In this document: piece after piece, positions 9,850 to 18,289 of the stretch
How the letters are laid out: each line of letters opens with the position of its first letter
Position numbering within the stretch: position 1 is the first letter of the stretch
Assembly: GCA_016342285.1 (NCBI GenBank)
Contig: JAEINQ010000006.1
Coordinates: 1-64,000, forward strand
DNA length: 64,000 nucleotides
DNA from: Desulfobacterales bacterium
Lineage (GTDB): Bacteria > Desulfobacterota > Desulfobacteria > Desulfobacterales > JAEINQ01
Direction of reading: 5' to 3'
The notes under the pieces: generated by a model
What the model saw: only the letters and a program-made list of their open reading frames with translations
What the model was told of the DNA's origin: nothing
The model's database searches: none
Program-made: the position numbers and the translations under genes

Positions 9850-10887
9850 TCAAATCTTATGCCGTTTGATCTTCTCCACCAGGGTGGTTCGGTTGACATG
9901 CAAAAGCTTGGCCGCCTGGTTCTTCACACCGGCACTCTTCTCCATCGACTGGATAATCAGCGATTTTTCAAATTCGCTGACGGCCGTATTCAGGCAGATG
10001 CCGTCTTCGGAAATCTCTATTTTGGGTGGATCAACGGCGCTTTCCGCCTGACGAAGCATGGCTGGAAGGTCTTCGGGAAAGATCCGACCTTCCCCCTTGA
10101 GCACCACGAGCCGCTCCATCATGTTTTTTAACTCCCGGACATTGCCCGGCCAATTGTGGCGCGTCATTATTTCCAGGGCCTCGTCGGATAACGCTTCGAC
10201 CCGGCTGCTGTTCTTCCGGTTGAAACGCTCCAGAAAATGCGCGGCCATCAGGAGAATGTCGGATTTTCGATCCCGAAGCGCCGGAAGGGTAATGGGAATG
10301 ACGTAGAGCCGGTAGAACAGGTCTTCGCGAAAAGCCCCTTTCTGGACGGCCTCCTCCAAATCGCGATGGGTGGCCGCCAGAATCCGGACATCGGAACGAA
10401 CGGTCTTGTTGCCGCCAACCGGTTCAAACTCGCGTTCCTCCAGGACCCGGAGGATCTTGACCTGAAGGTCGGCACTCATGTCACCAATCTCATCCAGAAA
10501 GACTGTTCCGCCACGGGCGGTCTCGAATTTTCCGGTTTTGTTTGCCGTCGCACCGGTAAATGCACCGCGGACATGCCCGAATAGCTCGCTCTCCAGCAAG
10601 TTTTCAGGAATGGCGCCGCAGTTGATGGTAACAAATGGGGAATCTTTCCGCCTTGACAGATCGTGAATGGCGCGGGCGATCAACCCCTTGCCGGTGCCTG
10701 TTTCACCATTGATGATAATGGTGGTGTCGCTGGACGCAACCCGTTTCACCAACCGGAAGACCTCCCGGATGGGTTGGCTTCGACCGATGATACGGCTCGA
10801 CTCAAAATAGCTGTCTGTTGTCATTGGACCGTTCCGTGCGCCAGCAGCCTCGGGTTCCCTAAAAAGGCGTTCCAGCGCTGATTTCAT
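9850..10887 (-). CDS. Sigma-54-dependent transcriptional activator (no receiver domain)
   Basis: This is a 345-residue enhancer-binding protein that uses ATP to open sigma-54 promoters. It has Walker A GETGTGKG (61-68), the intact sigma-54 contact loop GAFTGA (108-113), Walker [10 protein letters not shown], the RDLFYRL-type region ([20 protein letters not shown]), [10 protein letters not shown], and a C-terminal Fis-type helix-turn-helix ([20 protein letters not shown]). The N-terminus is only ~30 residues, so there is no receiver or ligand domain. Control may instead come from the receiver-bearing, loopless partner encoded just downstream. A sigma-54 promoter is present elsewhere in the window, at 57979. 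The start is ATG 10887; the upstream ribosome site is weak. Confidence 0.9.
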   Translation of the reverse strand: MKSALERLFREPEAAGARNGPMTTDSYFESSRIIGRSQPIREVFRLVKRVASSDTTIIINGETGTGKGLIARAIHDLSRRKDSPFVTINCGAIPENLLESELFGHVRGAFTGATANKTGKFETARGGTVFLDEIGDMSADLQVKILRVLEEREFEPVGGNKTVRSDVRILAATHRDLEEAVQKGAFREDLFYRLYVIPITLPALRDRKSDILLMAAHFLERFNRKNSSRVEALSDEALEIMTRHNWPGNVRELKNMMERLVVLKGEGRIFPEDLPAMLRQAESAVDPPKIEISEDGICLNTAVSEFEKSLIIQSMEKSAGVKNQAAKLLHVNRTTLVEKIKRHKI

Positions 10888-11139
10888 CTGGACATGTCAC
10901 CTGAGGTCCCGGATCCGCCCCTGCGGCCGGTTTGGGAAAAAGATCGGGCCAGTGCATGGCAGCACCCCGTTGATAGGGCGGCTACCCTTTCCCCAACCTG
11001 TCCCATCCGGAAATGTGCAGGCTAAGATATAACACAGTTGGCGCCAAGAACAAAGATCGGGCAACAAATTGACATCCTATCGGTATCTAAGATACGATCT
11101 TATCAACGAATGGCCACATTTCAAGCCGGAAAAAACGTC

Positions 11140-11718
11140 ATGGAAGATCGATTGAAGATCAAAGAACTGGCAGGCCGTGTCAGGGCGCTCGAGCAAGAGG
11201 TTTTGGCCTTGAAAAAATCCGGGGCCGATCTCAGAGCCAAAATCCAATCCATAGAGGCCCGCCCCCCTTCCGGTGGACATGAAACGCCGATGACCGCATC
11301 GCCGGCCCCGCCCCCTTCTTTTCCGGGTTCCGTCAAAGGACGGGTACTGCTGATGGACGACGACGGAATGATCCGCGAATTGACCGGAGAAAAACTCACC
11401 CGCCTGGGCTATCAGGCCACGCTGGCCGCCAGCGGTGAAGAGGCTGTCGCCCTTTTTGCCAAGGCCCTCAGGGAAGGGCGCCCCTACGATGCGGTCATCC
11501 TCGATCTGATTGTTCAGCAGGGAATGGACGGCAAAGAGACCGTCCGTAAACTCATCGACATCGACCCCGATGTCAAAGCCATCGTCTCCAGCGGATACAT
11601 CAACGACCCGGTCACCTCGAATTTCTGGGATTACGGCTTCAAGGCAGCACTGGCCAAGCCATACCAGTCCGGTACGCTGGAAAAACTGCTCGACACGGTG
11701 ATTGCCGAAAACGAATAA
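11140..11718 (+). CDS. Response regulator receiver protein with N-terminal coiled coil
   Basis: The protein has a coiled-coil stretch (MEDRLKIKELAGRVRALEQEV and following), a Pro-rich linker and a receiver domain (VLLMDDDGMIRELTGEKL, phospho-Asp in AVILDLIVQQGMDG, conserved Lys in AALAKPYQ). The receiver resembles those at the ends of hybrid kinases rather than DNA-binding regulators, and there is no output domain. I choose ATG 11140. The frame stays open to a TTG at 11038 and has another ATG at 11110, so the start is uncertain. It is transcribed away from the activator pair at 8623-10887 and may work with it or with an unlinked kinase. Confidence 0.75.
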   Translation: MEDRLKIKELAGRVRALEQEVLALKKSGADLRAKIQSIEARPPSGGHETPMTASPAPPPSFPGSVKGRVLLMDDDGMIRELTGEKLTRLGYQATLAASGEEAVALFAKALREGRPYDAVILDLIVQQGMDGKETVRKLIDIDPDVKAIVSSGYINDPVTSNFWDYGFKAALAKPYQSGTLEKLLDTVIAENE

Positions 11719-11815
11719 ATCCCCGCCCCGCAACCTCCCCCGCGAACCGTTGCCGTTCAGGCTGAACCCCTCGGGCGCCATTGCCCGGCAACGCCCCCAT
11801 CAATGCAAAACCGGA

Positions 11816-11898
11816 AGCAAAGAATCCCGGCCCACCACGGGAAATGGTGACTTCAAATGCCCGGGAACAAAGCAGATGCGGTACCCTGTAAACGCTTA
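11816..11898 (+). repeat. Fused repeat fragments: family B left end plus deleted family A copy
   Basis: AAAGAATCCCGGCCC (from about 11819) matches the left end of family B. From 11850, CTTCAAATGCCCGGGAACAAAG matches the middle of family A, followed after an internal deletion by ACCCTGTAAACGCTTA, the family A terminus. It lies directly after the stop codon of the next minus-strand gene. Confidence 0.65.
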
Positions 11899-11902
11899 CG
11901 GA

Positions 11903-12304
11903 TCATGGATGGGCGGAGAGGATGGAAAGCCCGACGACCTGGTGCCCTTTAAAGCGCCCCTTGTCGTCAGAGCCGATGGAAGTGATGCGTGTTTTGAATT
12001 CGTCAATGGCAATGGCCGGCCAAGCCTGACAGTAAGCCATATCCAGGACAGCGCCTTCCTTGAGATTTGGCAGAACGTTGGAATCTTCTCTGACCAGAAT
12101 GCAGAACCCTGTTTCCGGCAGGCAACGGATCTTGAACTGGTATATACCGCTGGTTCCGCGGACGGCGAACTGGACGCTGTCGTATGTATCGGCGGCAGCT
12201 TCCCTCAGGTTCGACATGGCCACCAGCGGGCCTTCGGCAGGGTCTTCAGTGGTTGTCTCCAGAACAGCTTGTTTAACTGTCATAGCACCAATACCAACAA
12301 CCAT
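11903..12304 (-). CDS. Hypothetical protein, possibly PilZ-like
   Basis: I do not firmly recognise this 133-residue soluble protein. The C-terminal two thirds alternate beta strands in a way that recalls PilZ-like barrels (CILVREDSNVLPNLKEG, then EFKTRITSIGSDDKGRFKGH and QVVGLSIL). The RxxxR c-di-GMP motif is not evident. I start at ATG 12304, eight bases after GAGG; the frame also has an upstream TTG and a later ATG. It stands alone between repeats. Confidence 0.6.
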   Translation of the reverse strand: MVVGIGAMTVKQAVLETTTEDPAEGPLVAMSNLREAAADTYDSVQFAVRGTSGIYQFKIRCLPETGFCILVREDSNVLPNLKEGAVLDMAYCQAWPAIAIDEFKTRITSIGSDDKGRFKGHQVVGLSILSAHP

Positions 12305-12674
12305 TAAATGAGCCTCAATCAACAAACGGCAAAGTATTAGACCTCAAACCTCGCAATAAATCAAGGAGAAAATCGAATCACGACCGAAAACGTGCCCATT
12401 TTGGAAAGGATCCTCGCCCAGAGGACGTAGATTCCGACTTCATATCAATAATTGAATTATATTCACATACATAATGTATTTATATAGCATTTCAAGCTCT
12501 ATCAAATTGGGTTAAAAAACCATTAACACACCATATAGCATTTTTAATCTATTTTTACGGTTAGTTAAACTTTCATTGATATTTGCATTGACTTTAATTT
12601 TTTTGTCGAATATCGTTCGACTATCTAATATAGATAACCTCCATTCACCAACCAATGCCACAAGGAGACCTGCC
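12305..12674. promoter_or_regulatory. AT-rich promoter region with two palindromes, upstream of the corrinoid methyl-transfer cluster
   Basis: This gene-free stretch is much more AT-rich than its surroundings between 12430 and 12640. Near the gene it holds two perfect inverted repeats in tandem: GTCGAA-TATCG-TTCGAC (12605-12621) and TATCTA-ATA-TAGATA (12622-12636). They lie 40-70 bases before the corrinoid protein start and are good operator candidates, perhaps for the TetR regulator at 16958. A family B left-end fragment (GGATCCTCGCCCAGAGGAC) lies at about 12400-12420. Confidence 0.5.
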
Positions 12675-13316
12675 ATGACCATCCTGGACCGATTGGCCGA
12701 AACCCTGCAACAAGGAAATATCACCACCACCACCGCCCTAATCGATCAGGCTATGGCAGAAGGGTTTTCCGCGGAAACCGTATTGAACCTGGGACTCATC
12801 ACCGGCATGGACATGGTCGGAAAAAAATTCCAGGCAGGCGAGATTTTCATCCCCCACATGCTCCTGGCAGCCCGTGCCATGCGCGCCGCCATCGACATTC
12901 TCAAACCGGCCCTGGTGGAAAGCGGTACCAAACCCGCTGGCCATATCGTTCTGGGCACGGTCCAAGGGGATCATCACGACATCGGCAAGAATCTCGTTCG
13001 AATCATGTTTGAAGGAAAAGGATTTGCGGTCAATGACCTGGGCATCGACGTGACGCCGGAAACCTTTGCAGAGGCGATCACCGAAAAGGTTCAGATCGTT
13101 GCCATGAGCGCCCTGCTCTCCACCACCGCACCATTTATTCAAGAAACCATCGGCGCCCTGGAAAAGGCCGGCGTCCGAGACCGCATTAAAATCATCATCG
13201 GCGGCGGTGTGGTTACACAAGAAATGGCTGATTCGTTCGGTGCCGACGCCTATGGACAGGACGCTGCCACCGGAGCGGTCAAGGCCACGGAATTGGTCGC
13301 ATCCATGACCCAATAA
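12675..13316 (+). CDS. Corrinoid (B12-binding) protein of a methyltransferase system
   Basis: This soluble carrier holds the cobalamin that shuttles a methyl group between two methyltransferases. The 213-residue protein has the usual helical cap domain (about 1-85) and a Rossmann-type B12 domain with the signature DHHDIGKN (99-106), in which His101 is the expected lower cobalt ligand. GGGVVTQE lies near the C-terminus. Length and architecture match MtaC/MtvC-type proteins. ATG 12675 follows AAGGAG at good spacing. It is first in a run of co-oriented genes with a UroD-family methyltransferase, an MFS carrier and a pterin-binding methyltransferase, so it is likely their shared methyl carrier. 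Confidence 0.93.
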   Translation: MTILDRLAETLQQGNITTTTALIDQAMAEGFSAETVLNLGLITGMDMVGKKFQAGEIFIPHMLLAARAMRAAIDILKPALVESGTKPAGHIVLGTVQGDHHDIGKNLVRIMFEGKGFAVNDLGIDVTPETFAEAITEKVQIVAMSALLSTTAPFIQETIGALEKAGVRDRIKIIIGGGVVTQEMADSFGADAYGQDAATGAVKATELVASMTQ

Positions 13317-13343
13317 TCCCCCGAATCGAAAAAGGAGATCCCC

Positions 13344-14447
13344 ATGAACGGCCGCCAACGAATTTTGACCGCCCTGAGCCTTCAGGAACCGGACCGGGTC
13401 CCGCTCTATATTCACGGCATCAATGAAAAACCGATCATCTTGATCGCCCGCGAATTCATGGAAGGGTTGCCGGCCCCCGACCAGACCTTTTACGACATGA
13501 CCGATGGCGAAAAATTGACCATGCTTGAGGCCCTGTTCGGGGTTCATGAGCATCATGACATCGACGGGTTCACGGCCCTTGAATTCGGTCATGAAGAACG
13601 GATCGGACCCGGTGAGGTCAGAGATGCCTGGGGGGTGGTCTACCGGCTCAACCCATTCGGTCTGCCGGTCGCAAACCATCACCCCATCCGGGAAAATTCG
13701 GATCTGAACGGGTTTACGCCACCGACGCCGCAGGTTGAAAATCTGATGCTGGCCACCATCGCACGAAACCGTTTCGGGAACGGCAAAGCCATCTTCTGGA
13801 TGATGCGCGGCACCTTCGTGTTAAGCTGGCGCCTGGTGGGCATGGAAAACCTCATGCTCAAAATGTTCGACGATCCGGCCTTTGTCCACCGCATTGCGCA
13901 AATGACCTTCGAATACAACGTACAGATGCTTGATCTGCTGGTGGCGGCCGGCCTGGATGTATTGATCATCGAAGACGATATCGCCGACAAAAATTTCCCC
14001 CTGATTTCACCGGAACAATTCCAAGAATTCATTAATCCATACAACCGGAAGCTGGTCGCTCTGGGACACGAAAAGGGGCTCAAGGTGATTCGCCATAGCG
14101 ACGGCAATCTCTGGCCCCTGCTGGACACCCTCATCGATTCCGGATACGATGGGTTAAATCCCCTCGAACCCCAGGCCGGCATGGATTTGAAACGCCTTAA
14201 GGCGTATTGCGGCGACCGACTCTGCCTGCTGGGCAATATCGATTGTATCGACCTGCTACCCAACGGCACCACAAGGCAGGTAGAAGATGCGGTCCAAAAA
14301 GCCATTGATGATGCCGGACAGGGCGGCGGCCTGATCATCTGCTCATCCAACTCGCTTCATCCCGGCGTGAATCCGGACAACTGCATCGCCATGTTCAACG
14401 CCACCAAAAAATTCGGCCGGTACCCGTTGCGTCGTTCCCGGCCCTAA
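13344..14447 (+). CDS. UroD-superfamily methyltransferase (MtaA/MtoB-like)
   Basis: The 367-residue protein belongs to the uroporphyrinogen decarboxylase superfamily, whose members in this context move methyl groups to or from corrinoid proteins. It begins MNGRQRILTALSLQEPDRVPL, the typical N-terminus of this branch. Metal-ligand candidates are His in VIRHSDGN and Cys in LIICSSNSLHPGV. Because a pterin-binding methyltransferase is also present, this enzyme is most simply the substrate-specific one that demethylates the growth substrate and charges the corrinoid protein. The substrate (methoxy-aromatic, methylamine-like or other) is not evident. It starts 27 bases after the corrinoid gene with AAAGGAGATC. 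Confidence 0.88.
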   Translation: MNGRQRILTALSLQEPDRVPLYIHGINEKPIILIAREFMEGLPAPDQTFYDMTDGEKLTMLEALFGVHEHHDIDGFTALEFGHEERIGPGEVRDAWGVVYRLNPFGLPVANHHPIRENSDLNGFTPPTPQVENLMLATIARNRFGNGKAIFWMMRGTFVLSWRLVGMENLMLKMFDDPAFVHRIAQMTFEYNVQMLDLLVAAGLDVLIIEDDIADKNFPLISPEQFQEFINPYNRKLVALGHEKGLKVIRHSDGNLWPLLDTLIDSGYDGLNPLEPQAGMDLKRLKAYCGDRLCLLGNIDCIDLLPNGTTRQVEDAVQKAIDDAGQGGGLIICSSNSLHPGVNPDNCIAMFNATKKFGRYPLRRSRP

Positions 14448-14476
14448 CGCCACCCGCTGTCCTGAAAAGAGGTCGT

Positions 14477-15775
14477 ATGAACCGATCGCCGGAAGCCGGC
14501 CCGTCGAAAACGCCGAAGAACTACACCCGCTACGTCTTCACCCTGCTCTTTCTCCTGTACATGTTCGACTATATGGACCGCATGGTCATCGTAAGCCTCT
14601 TTCCCTACATCAAACAGGCGTGGGGAATCAGTGACACCCAGTTGGGGCTTCTGGTATCGGCGGTATACTGGTCGATTCTGGTCTTTACCCTGCCCATATC
14701 CATATTGATCGACCGCTGGAGCCGAAAAAACTGTATCGGCCTGATGGCCATCGTATGGAGCATGGCCACCCTCGCCTGCGCATTTACACGCAATTTCGGT
14801 CAACTCTTCGCCGCCCGGGTGGTGGTCGGTGCCGGGGAAGCCGGCTATGCACCGGGCGGGGCCGCCATGATATCGGCCCTCTATCCAAAAGAGAAGCGGG
14901 CCAAAATGATCGGTATTTGGAATGCCGCCATCCCCCTGGGAAGTGCCATCGGCGTCGCCCTCGGGGGGTTTGTGGCCCACCGGTTCGGCTGGAAGCACGC
15001 CTTCGGACTGGTGGCACTGCCCGGCATGGTTGTGGCCCTGTTGTTCTTTCGCGTACGCGATTACAAGACCGTCGCCCTGATGGCGCCGGGCTCGCCAGGA
15101 GACGCCGGTCCGAACCACCCCATGAATTTCGGTGAAATCGTCCGGGAATTCACCCACAAACCCTCGCTGATTTTCAACAACCTGGGCATGGCCGGCTGCG
15201 TGTTTGTCACCACGTCGCTGCTGACCTGGCTTCCCACCTATTTTCATCGAATCGAAGGCCTCGACATGACCAAGGCAGGCCTCAAAGGGGGCTCGGTCAT
15301 GCTGCTGGCCATCGTCGGCGCCCCGCTGGGCGGTTATCTGACCGACCGCTGGTATCGCCACCGAAAAAACGCCCGTTCGCTTTTTCCGGCAATCTCTTCA
15401 CTGGTAACCGGCATCCTGCTCTTTGTCACCTTCGGCCTGCTTCGCGGCGCGCCGCAATACGCCGTCTTGCTGGCCACCGGCATTGCCGCCACGGGGTTCG
15501 TATCTGCCGCCGTAACCGTTACCCAGGATGTGGTCCATCCCGGCCTTCGGGCAGTGTCAGTCAGCCTCAACATCATCATTCAGCATGTCTTCGGTAGCGC
15601 CGTGGGACCGCCGGTGATCGGTGCGATCTCCGACCGCTATGGCCTGGAAACCGCCTTGCTCTGTCTTCCCGGGTTTGCCCTGGTCGCCGCACTCTTTTTC
15701 CTGGCCGCCTCCCGCTTTTATACCCAAGACGCCCAACGGGCCGATGCGGTGGCGATAAGATTAGAATCGGCCTGA
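14477..15775 (+). CDS. MFS transporter, probable importer for the methyl-donor substrate
   Basis: This 432-residue integral membrane protein has twelve predicted helices and major-facilitator motifs (DYMDRMVIVSLFPYIK in helix 1, the loop 2-3 motif near IDRWSRKN, GAGEAGYAPGGAAMI in helix 4-5). The pattern fits the anion:cation symporter/spinster-like branch that often imports organic acids, including aromatic acids. It lies 29 bases after the UroD-family gene and before the second methyltransferase, so it likely carries the methylated substrate into the cell. The C-terminus is only weakly charged. The exact substrate is unknown. Confidence 0.88.
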   Translation: MNRSPEAGPSKTPKNYTRYVFTLLFLLYMFDYMDRMVIVSLFPYIKQAWGISDTQLGLLVSAVYWSILVFTLPISILIDRWSRKNCIGLMAIVWSMATLACAFTRNFGQLFAARVVVGAGEAGYAPGGAAMISALYPKEKRAKMIGIWNAAIPLGSAIGVALGGFVAHRFGWKHAFGLVALPGMVVALLFFRVRDYKTVALMAPGSPGDAGPNHPMNFGEIVREFTHKPSLIFNNLGMAGCVFVTTSLLTWLPTYFHRIEGLDMTKAGLKGGSVMLLAIVGAPLGGYLTDRWYRHRKNARSLFPAISSLVTGILLFVTFGLLRGAPQYAVLLATGIAATGFVSAAVTVTQDVVHPGLRAVSVSLNIIIQHVFGSAVGPPVIGAISDRYGLETALLCLPGFALVAALFFLAASRFYTQDAQRADAVAIRLESA

Positions 15776-15813
15776 GGCAAAACCCGGGCCGGCAGTATCG
15801 ATTTTCATTAATC

Positions 15814-15909
15814 ATAGGGATTGTCAGCGGCAATCGGCCCGACGAGGCCGTTGTCAACGGCCAGCAGGTGGCAGGTGTTCAAACGGAACAGAATTTTGAC
15901 AATCCCTAT
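15814..15909 (+). repeat. 96-base element with terminal inverted repeats (family C), copy 1
   Basis: The ends ATAGGGATTGTCA and TGACAATCCCTAT form a perfect 13-base inverted repeat. The interior has GGCCGTTGTCAACGGCC, itself a strong hairpin. A second copy, differing at about four positions, lies at 29868-29960. Both sit directly upstream of a gene, 26 and 47 bases before the start codon. Confidence 0.85.
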
Positions 15910-15935
15910 AAACACCGTCAAGAAAGGATCTGTCC

Positions 15936-16739
15936 ATGACACCGACCTTGGTGGGCGAACTGATCAACACCTCCCGTACAACAATCCACGACGCCGTCAA
16001 GCAACGAGACGCCGATACCATCCGACAGTTGGCCGTCGCCCAGGAACAGGCCGGTGCGCACTATATCGATGTCAATGCCGGCACCGGGATCGCATCGGAA
16101 GCCGTGGATATGGCCTGGCTCGTTGAAACGGTCCAGTCGGTATGCGATGCCCCGCTTTGCATCGACAGCCCGTCTCCAAAAGTCCTGGAGGCCGCTTACG
16201 ACCTGGCCCGACGCCCACCCATGATCAACTCGATCAGCCTTGAAAAAAACCGGCTCGATCCCATGAAAGCGTTTTTAAAAGGAAAAGCGTGCGGTGTCAT
16301 CGCCCTGTGCATGGATGACACCGGCTTGCCGGGATCGGCCGATGCGATTTTGGAACGGGCCGCGCGCCTGGTCGATCACCTCACCGCCATCGGCATGCCG
16401 GCCGAGCACATCTGGATCGACCCGTTGGTTCAACCGGTGAGCACCGATACCGGCCACGGCAAACTGGCCCTGGAGGCCGTCACAAAAATCGTCCGACACC
16501 TGCCCGACGTCAACACCATCTGCGGGCTATCCAATATTTCGTTCGGGCTTCCCTGCCGGCGCGGAATCAACCGGACCCTGGTGCCCATGCTTCTGGAGCG
16601 GGGAATGACCGGATTCATCTGCGACCCCCTGGACCGGCACCTGATGGCGGCCGTCAAAACATCTCGAATGCTTCTGGGGCAAGACGATTACTGCCTGGCC
16701 TTCATGGAGGCGGCCGGAAAGGGAGAGATCCCCGGCTGA
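15936..16739 (+). CDS. Methyltetrahydrofolate:corrinoid methyltransferase (pterin-binding)
   Basis: The 267-residue TIM-barrel protein resembles AcsE/MtvA-type pterin-binding enzymes that move a methyl group from a methyl-corrinoid protein to tetrahydrofolate. Features are VGELINTSRTTIHDAVKQ at the N-terminus, HYIDVNAG, CIDSPSPKVLEAA, INSISLEKNR, and the C-terminal NTICGLSNISFGLPCRR signature. In this set it would accept methyl groups from the corrinoid protein at 12675 and feed them into the C1 pathway. ATG 15936 follows AAAGGATC. A family C repeat lies between it and the MFS gene. The reductive activator expected for such systems is not in the window. Confidence 0.9.
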   Translation: MTPTLVGELINTSRTTIHDAVKQRDADTIRQLAVAQEQAGAHYIDVNAGTGIASEAVDMAWLVETVQSVCDAPLCIDSPSPKVLEAAYDLARRPPMINSISLEKNRLDPMKAFLKGKACGVIALCMDDTGLPGSADAILERAARLVDHLTAIGMPAEHIWIDPLVQPVSTDTGHGKLALEAVTKIVRHLPDVNTICGLSNISFGLPCRRGINRTLVPMLLERGMTGFICDPLDRHLMAAVKTSRMLLGQDDYCLAFMEAAGKGEIPG

Positions 16740-16754
16740 GAGAGGGAACGAAAT

Positions 16755-16900
16755 GATCAATATCCAATGTCCAACTCCCAACTTCCAATTTCCAAGGAAG
16801 GTATTCCGCCATTCATGGCTTTAATTGGCGGACCGAAGCCAGGCTTCGTGGAACGCTTCGCCCGGCAGGCGGCTCCACACTTGAGCATTCGACATTGAGG
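16755..16900. repeat. Dispersed short-motif repeat
   Basis: ATCAATATCCAATGTCC and CCAACTTCCAATTTCCAA precede GGTATTCCGCCATTCATGGC, GCTTCGTGGAACGCTTCGCC and GGCGGCTCCACACTTGAGCATTCGACATTGAGG. A shorter relative lies at about 62785-62880, and its middle module resembles the centre of family B. No coding signal. Confidence 0.55.
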
Positions 16901-16957
16901 TACCAATTTTTCCAACGCATCAGCAAAAAACGGAACCATCCGTCATAAGGGATCACC

Positions 16958-17575
16958 ATGGGCGTTGCGGAAAGAAGGGAACGGGAACGGGCCCGGCGGA
17001 AAAGTCAGATCCTCGGCGCCGCGCGAACCCTGCTCTTTTCCAAGGGGCTCAATGGAGCCACCATCGGCCAGATCGCCAAGCTTGCCGAAGTCAGCGTGGC
17101 CACCATCTACAGCTATTATAAAAACCGCGCGGAGATCATCGCCGATCTGTCCGAGGAGGGCTTCGGCCTGATCGTTTTTGCCATCGAAGAAGCGATATCC
17201 AGCGGCGGCCCCCCCGACGAGAAACTCCAGCGGGCGGCCATGGCCTATCTGGCCTTTTCCACCGACCACAAGGAGTATTTCAGCGTATTGAACCATTTCC
17301 TGACCACCCCGAAAACCGTTCTGGAGCCGGCTCTGCGGAAAAGAACCCACCGCCAGGCCGAAAAGATCCTCCAAGCGGTGGAGGCGGTGGTGGAAGAGGG
17401 GGTCAATGCGGGAATATTCAGGACCGATCATCCCCGGCGATTCGCCCTGATGTTCTGGGGAAGTTTGAACGGCATCATCCATCTGAAGAAATTCAAAGGG
17501 ACCCTGCTCTCAAAGAACGACTACACGGCCTTGTACCGTCACACCGTCTCGTGCATGATCCGCTCCCTGCAATAA
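16958..17575 (+). CDS. TetR-family transcriptional regulator
   Basis: The 205-residue protein has a typical TetR N-terminal helix-turn-helix (GLNGATIGQIAKLAEVSVATIYSYYKN, about 31-55) and an all-helical ligand-binding C-terminal domain. A basic stretch (RRERERARRKSQIL) precedes the first helix. It follows the methyl-transfer cluster in the same orientation but is separated from it by a 200-base repeat, so it may have its own promoter. By position it is the best candidate to control the cluster through the palindromes at 12605-12636. Start ATG 16958 has a weak ribosome site (AAGGGATCACC). Confidence 0.88.
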   Translation: MGVAERRERERARRKSQILGAARTLLFSKGLNGATIGQIAKLAEVSVATIYSYYKNRAEIIADLSEEGFGLIVFAIEEAISSGGPPDEKLQRAAMAYLAFSTDHKEYFSVLNHFLTTPKTVLEPALRKRTHRQAEKILQAVEAVVEEGVNAGIFRTDHPRRFALMFWGSLNGIIHLKKFKGTLLSKNDYTALYRHTVSCMIRSLQ

Positions 17576-17586
17576 CCAATCCTGTG

Positions 17587-17750
17587 TAAGCGTTCACAGG
17601 GCATCACGCCGAGGCGTGACTTTGTTCCCGGGCATTTGAAGTACGATTGAGACGCCTGCATGCCCGGCGCCTCGCATCTACGGCACCCTGTAAACGCTTA
17701 CCGTGCGAGGGTTTGGAACTTCTTGAGCGTTTCGGCCCCGTGAAAAGTTA
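17587..17750 (-). repeat. Dispersed palindromic repeat (family A), copy 2, inverted
   Basis: TAAGCGTTCACAGGG at 17587 and CCCTGTAAACGCTTA ending at 17700 bound the core. The extra arm (CCGTGCGAGGGTTTGGAAC...CCCCGTGAAAAGTTA) follows to 17750, in the opposite orientation to copies 1 and 3. Confidence 0.85.
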
Positions 17751-17773
17751 CCACGTTTCTGCCAACCGTCGGT

Positions 17774-18244
17774 TCAAGACCGCAGGGTGGCCACCAGACG
17801 CAATGGATTGCGGAGCAGATCCAGGGCATCGATAATGTCCCGACAGAGCACATCCGCGGCGTTGGCCGTAACCGTCGCCACACCCTCGGCCAGCAGGACA
17901 GCCACACCCAAAGCGGCCTCCTTGAGCATCAAATGGTCGTTACGGCCATTGCCCATGGCAACGGTCCGCTCGCACCCGAGCTGCTGGACATAGGCCAGTT
18001 TGCCGGCATCCTGGTTATCCTGGGGAAGCACAAAGAGGCGGCATGGAACGCCGTCCAGCGCCTCTCCGGCCTTACCAAAGGTATCGGCCGTAAGAACATG
18101 AACATGGACCTGGCTGGAGAGTTCGGCCAGGGTCGCCCTGACCCCGTCCATGAGGCAGCCGTCGACAGCCAGGGTCCCGTTGAAGTCGAGCACCAGGTGC
18201 TCGAGATGCAGGGTGCGGTATCCGGGGATAGTGATTTCAATCAT
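17774..18244 (-). CDS. HAD-superfamily hydrolase, soluble P-type-ATPase-like
   Basis: The 156-residue protein has the HAD core without a cap: nucleophile motif DFNGTLA (Asp20), TADT (about 52-55), and the acidic motif GNGRND (98-103) before LMLKEAALGVAV. This closely follows the catalytic core of P-type ATPases, and similar short proteins are annotated as soluble P-type-ATPase-like phosphatases. The substrate is unknown. ATG 18244 has the good ribosome site AAGGAGTCCGTC. It lies 45 bases after the ADP-ribosylglycohydrolase gene, so the two are probably co-transcribed. Confidence 0.85.
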   Translation of the reverse strand: MIEITIPGYRTLHLEHLVLDFNGTLAVDGCLMDGVRATLAELSSQVHVHVLTADTFGKAGEALDGVPCRLFVLPQDNQDAGKLAYVQQLGCERTVAMGNGRNDHLMLKEAALGVAVLLAEGVATVTANAADVLCRDIIDALDLLRNPLRLVATLRS

Positions 18245-18289
18245 GACGGACTCCTTAGGGGTGCCTCCACGGAAGCACCGAAGTAACGT

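Noticed and set aside
12705-13682. 314-residue minus-strand ORF across the corrinoid and methyltransferase genes
   Set aside because: Shadow frame; the plus-strand genes have full motifs and good ribosome sites.
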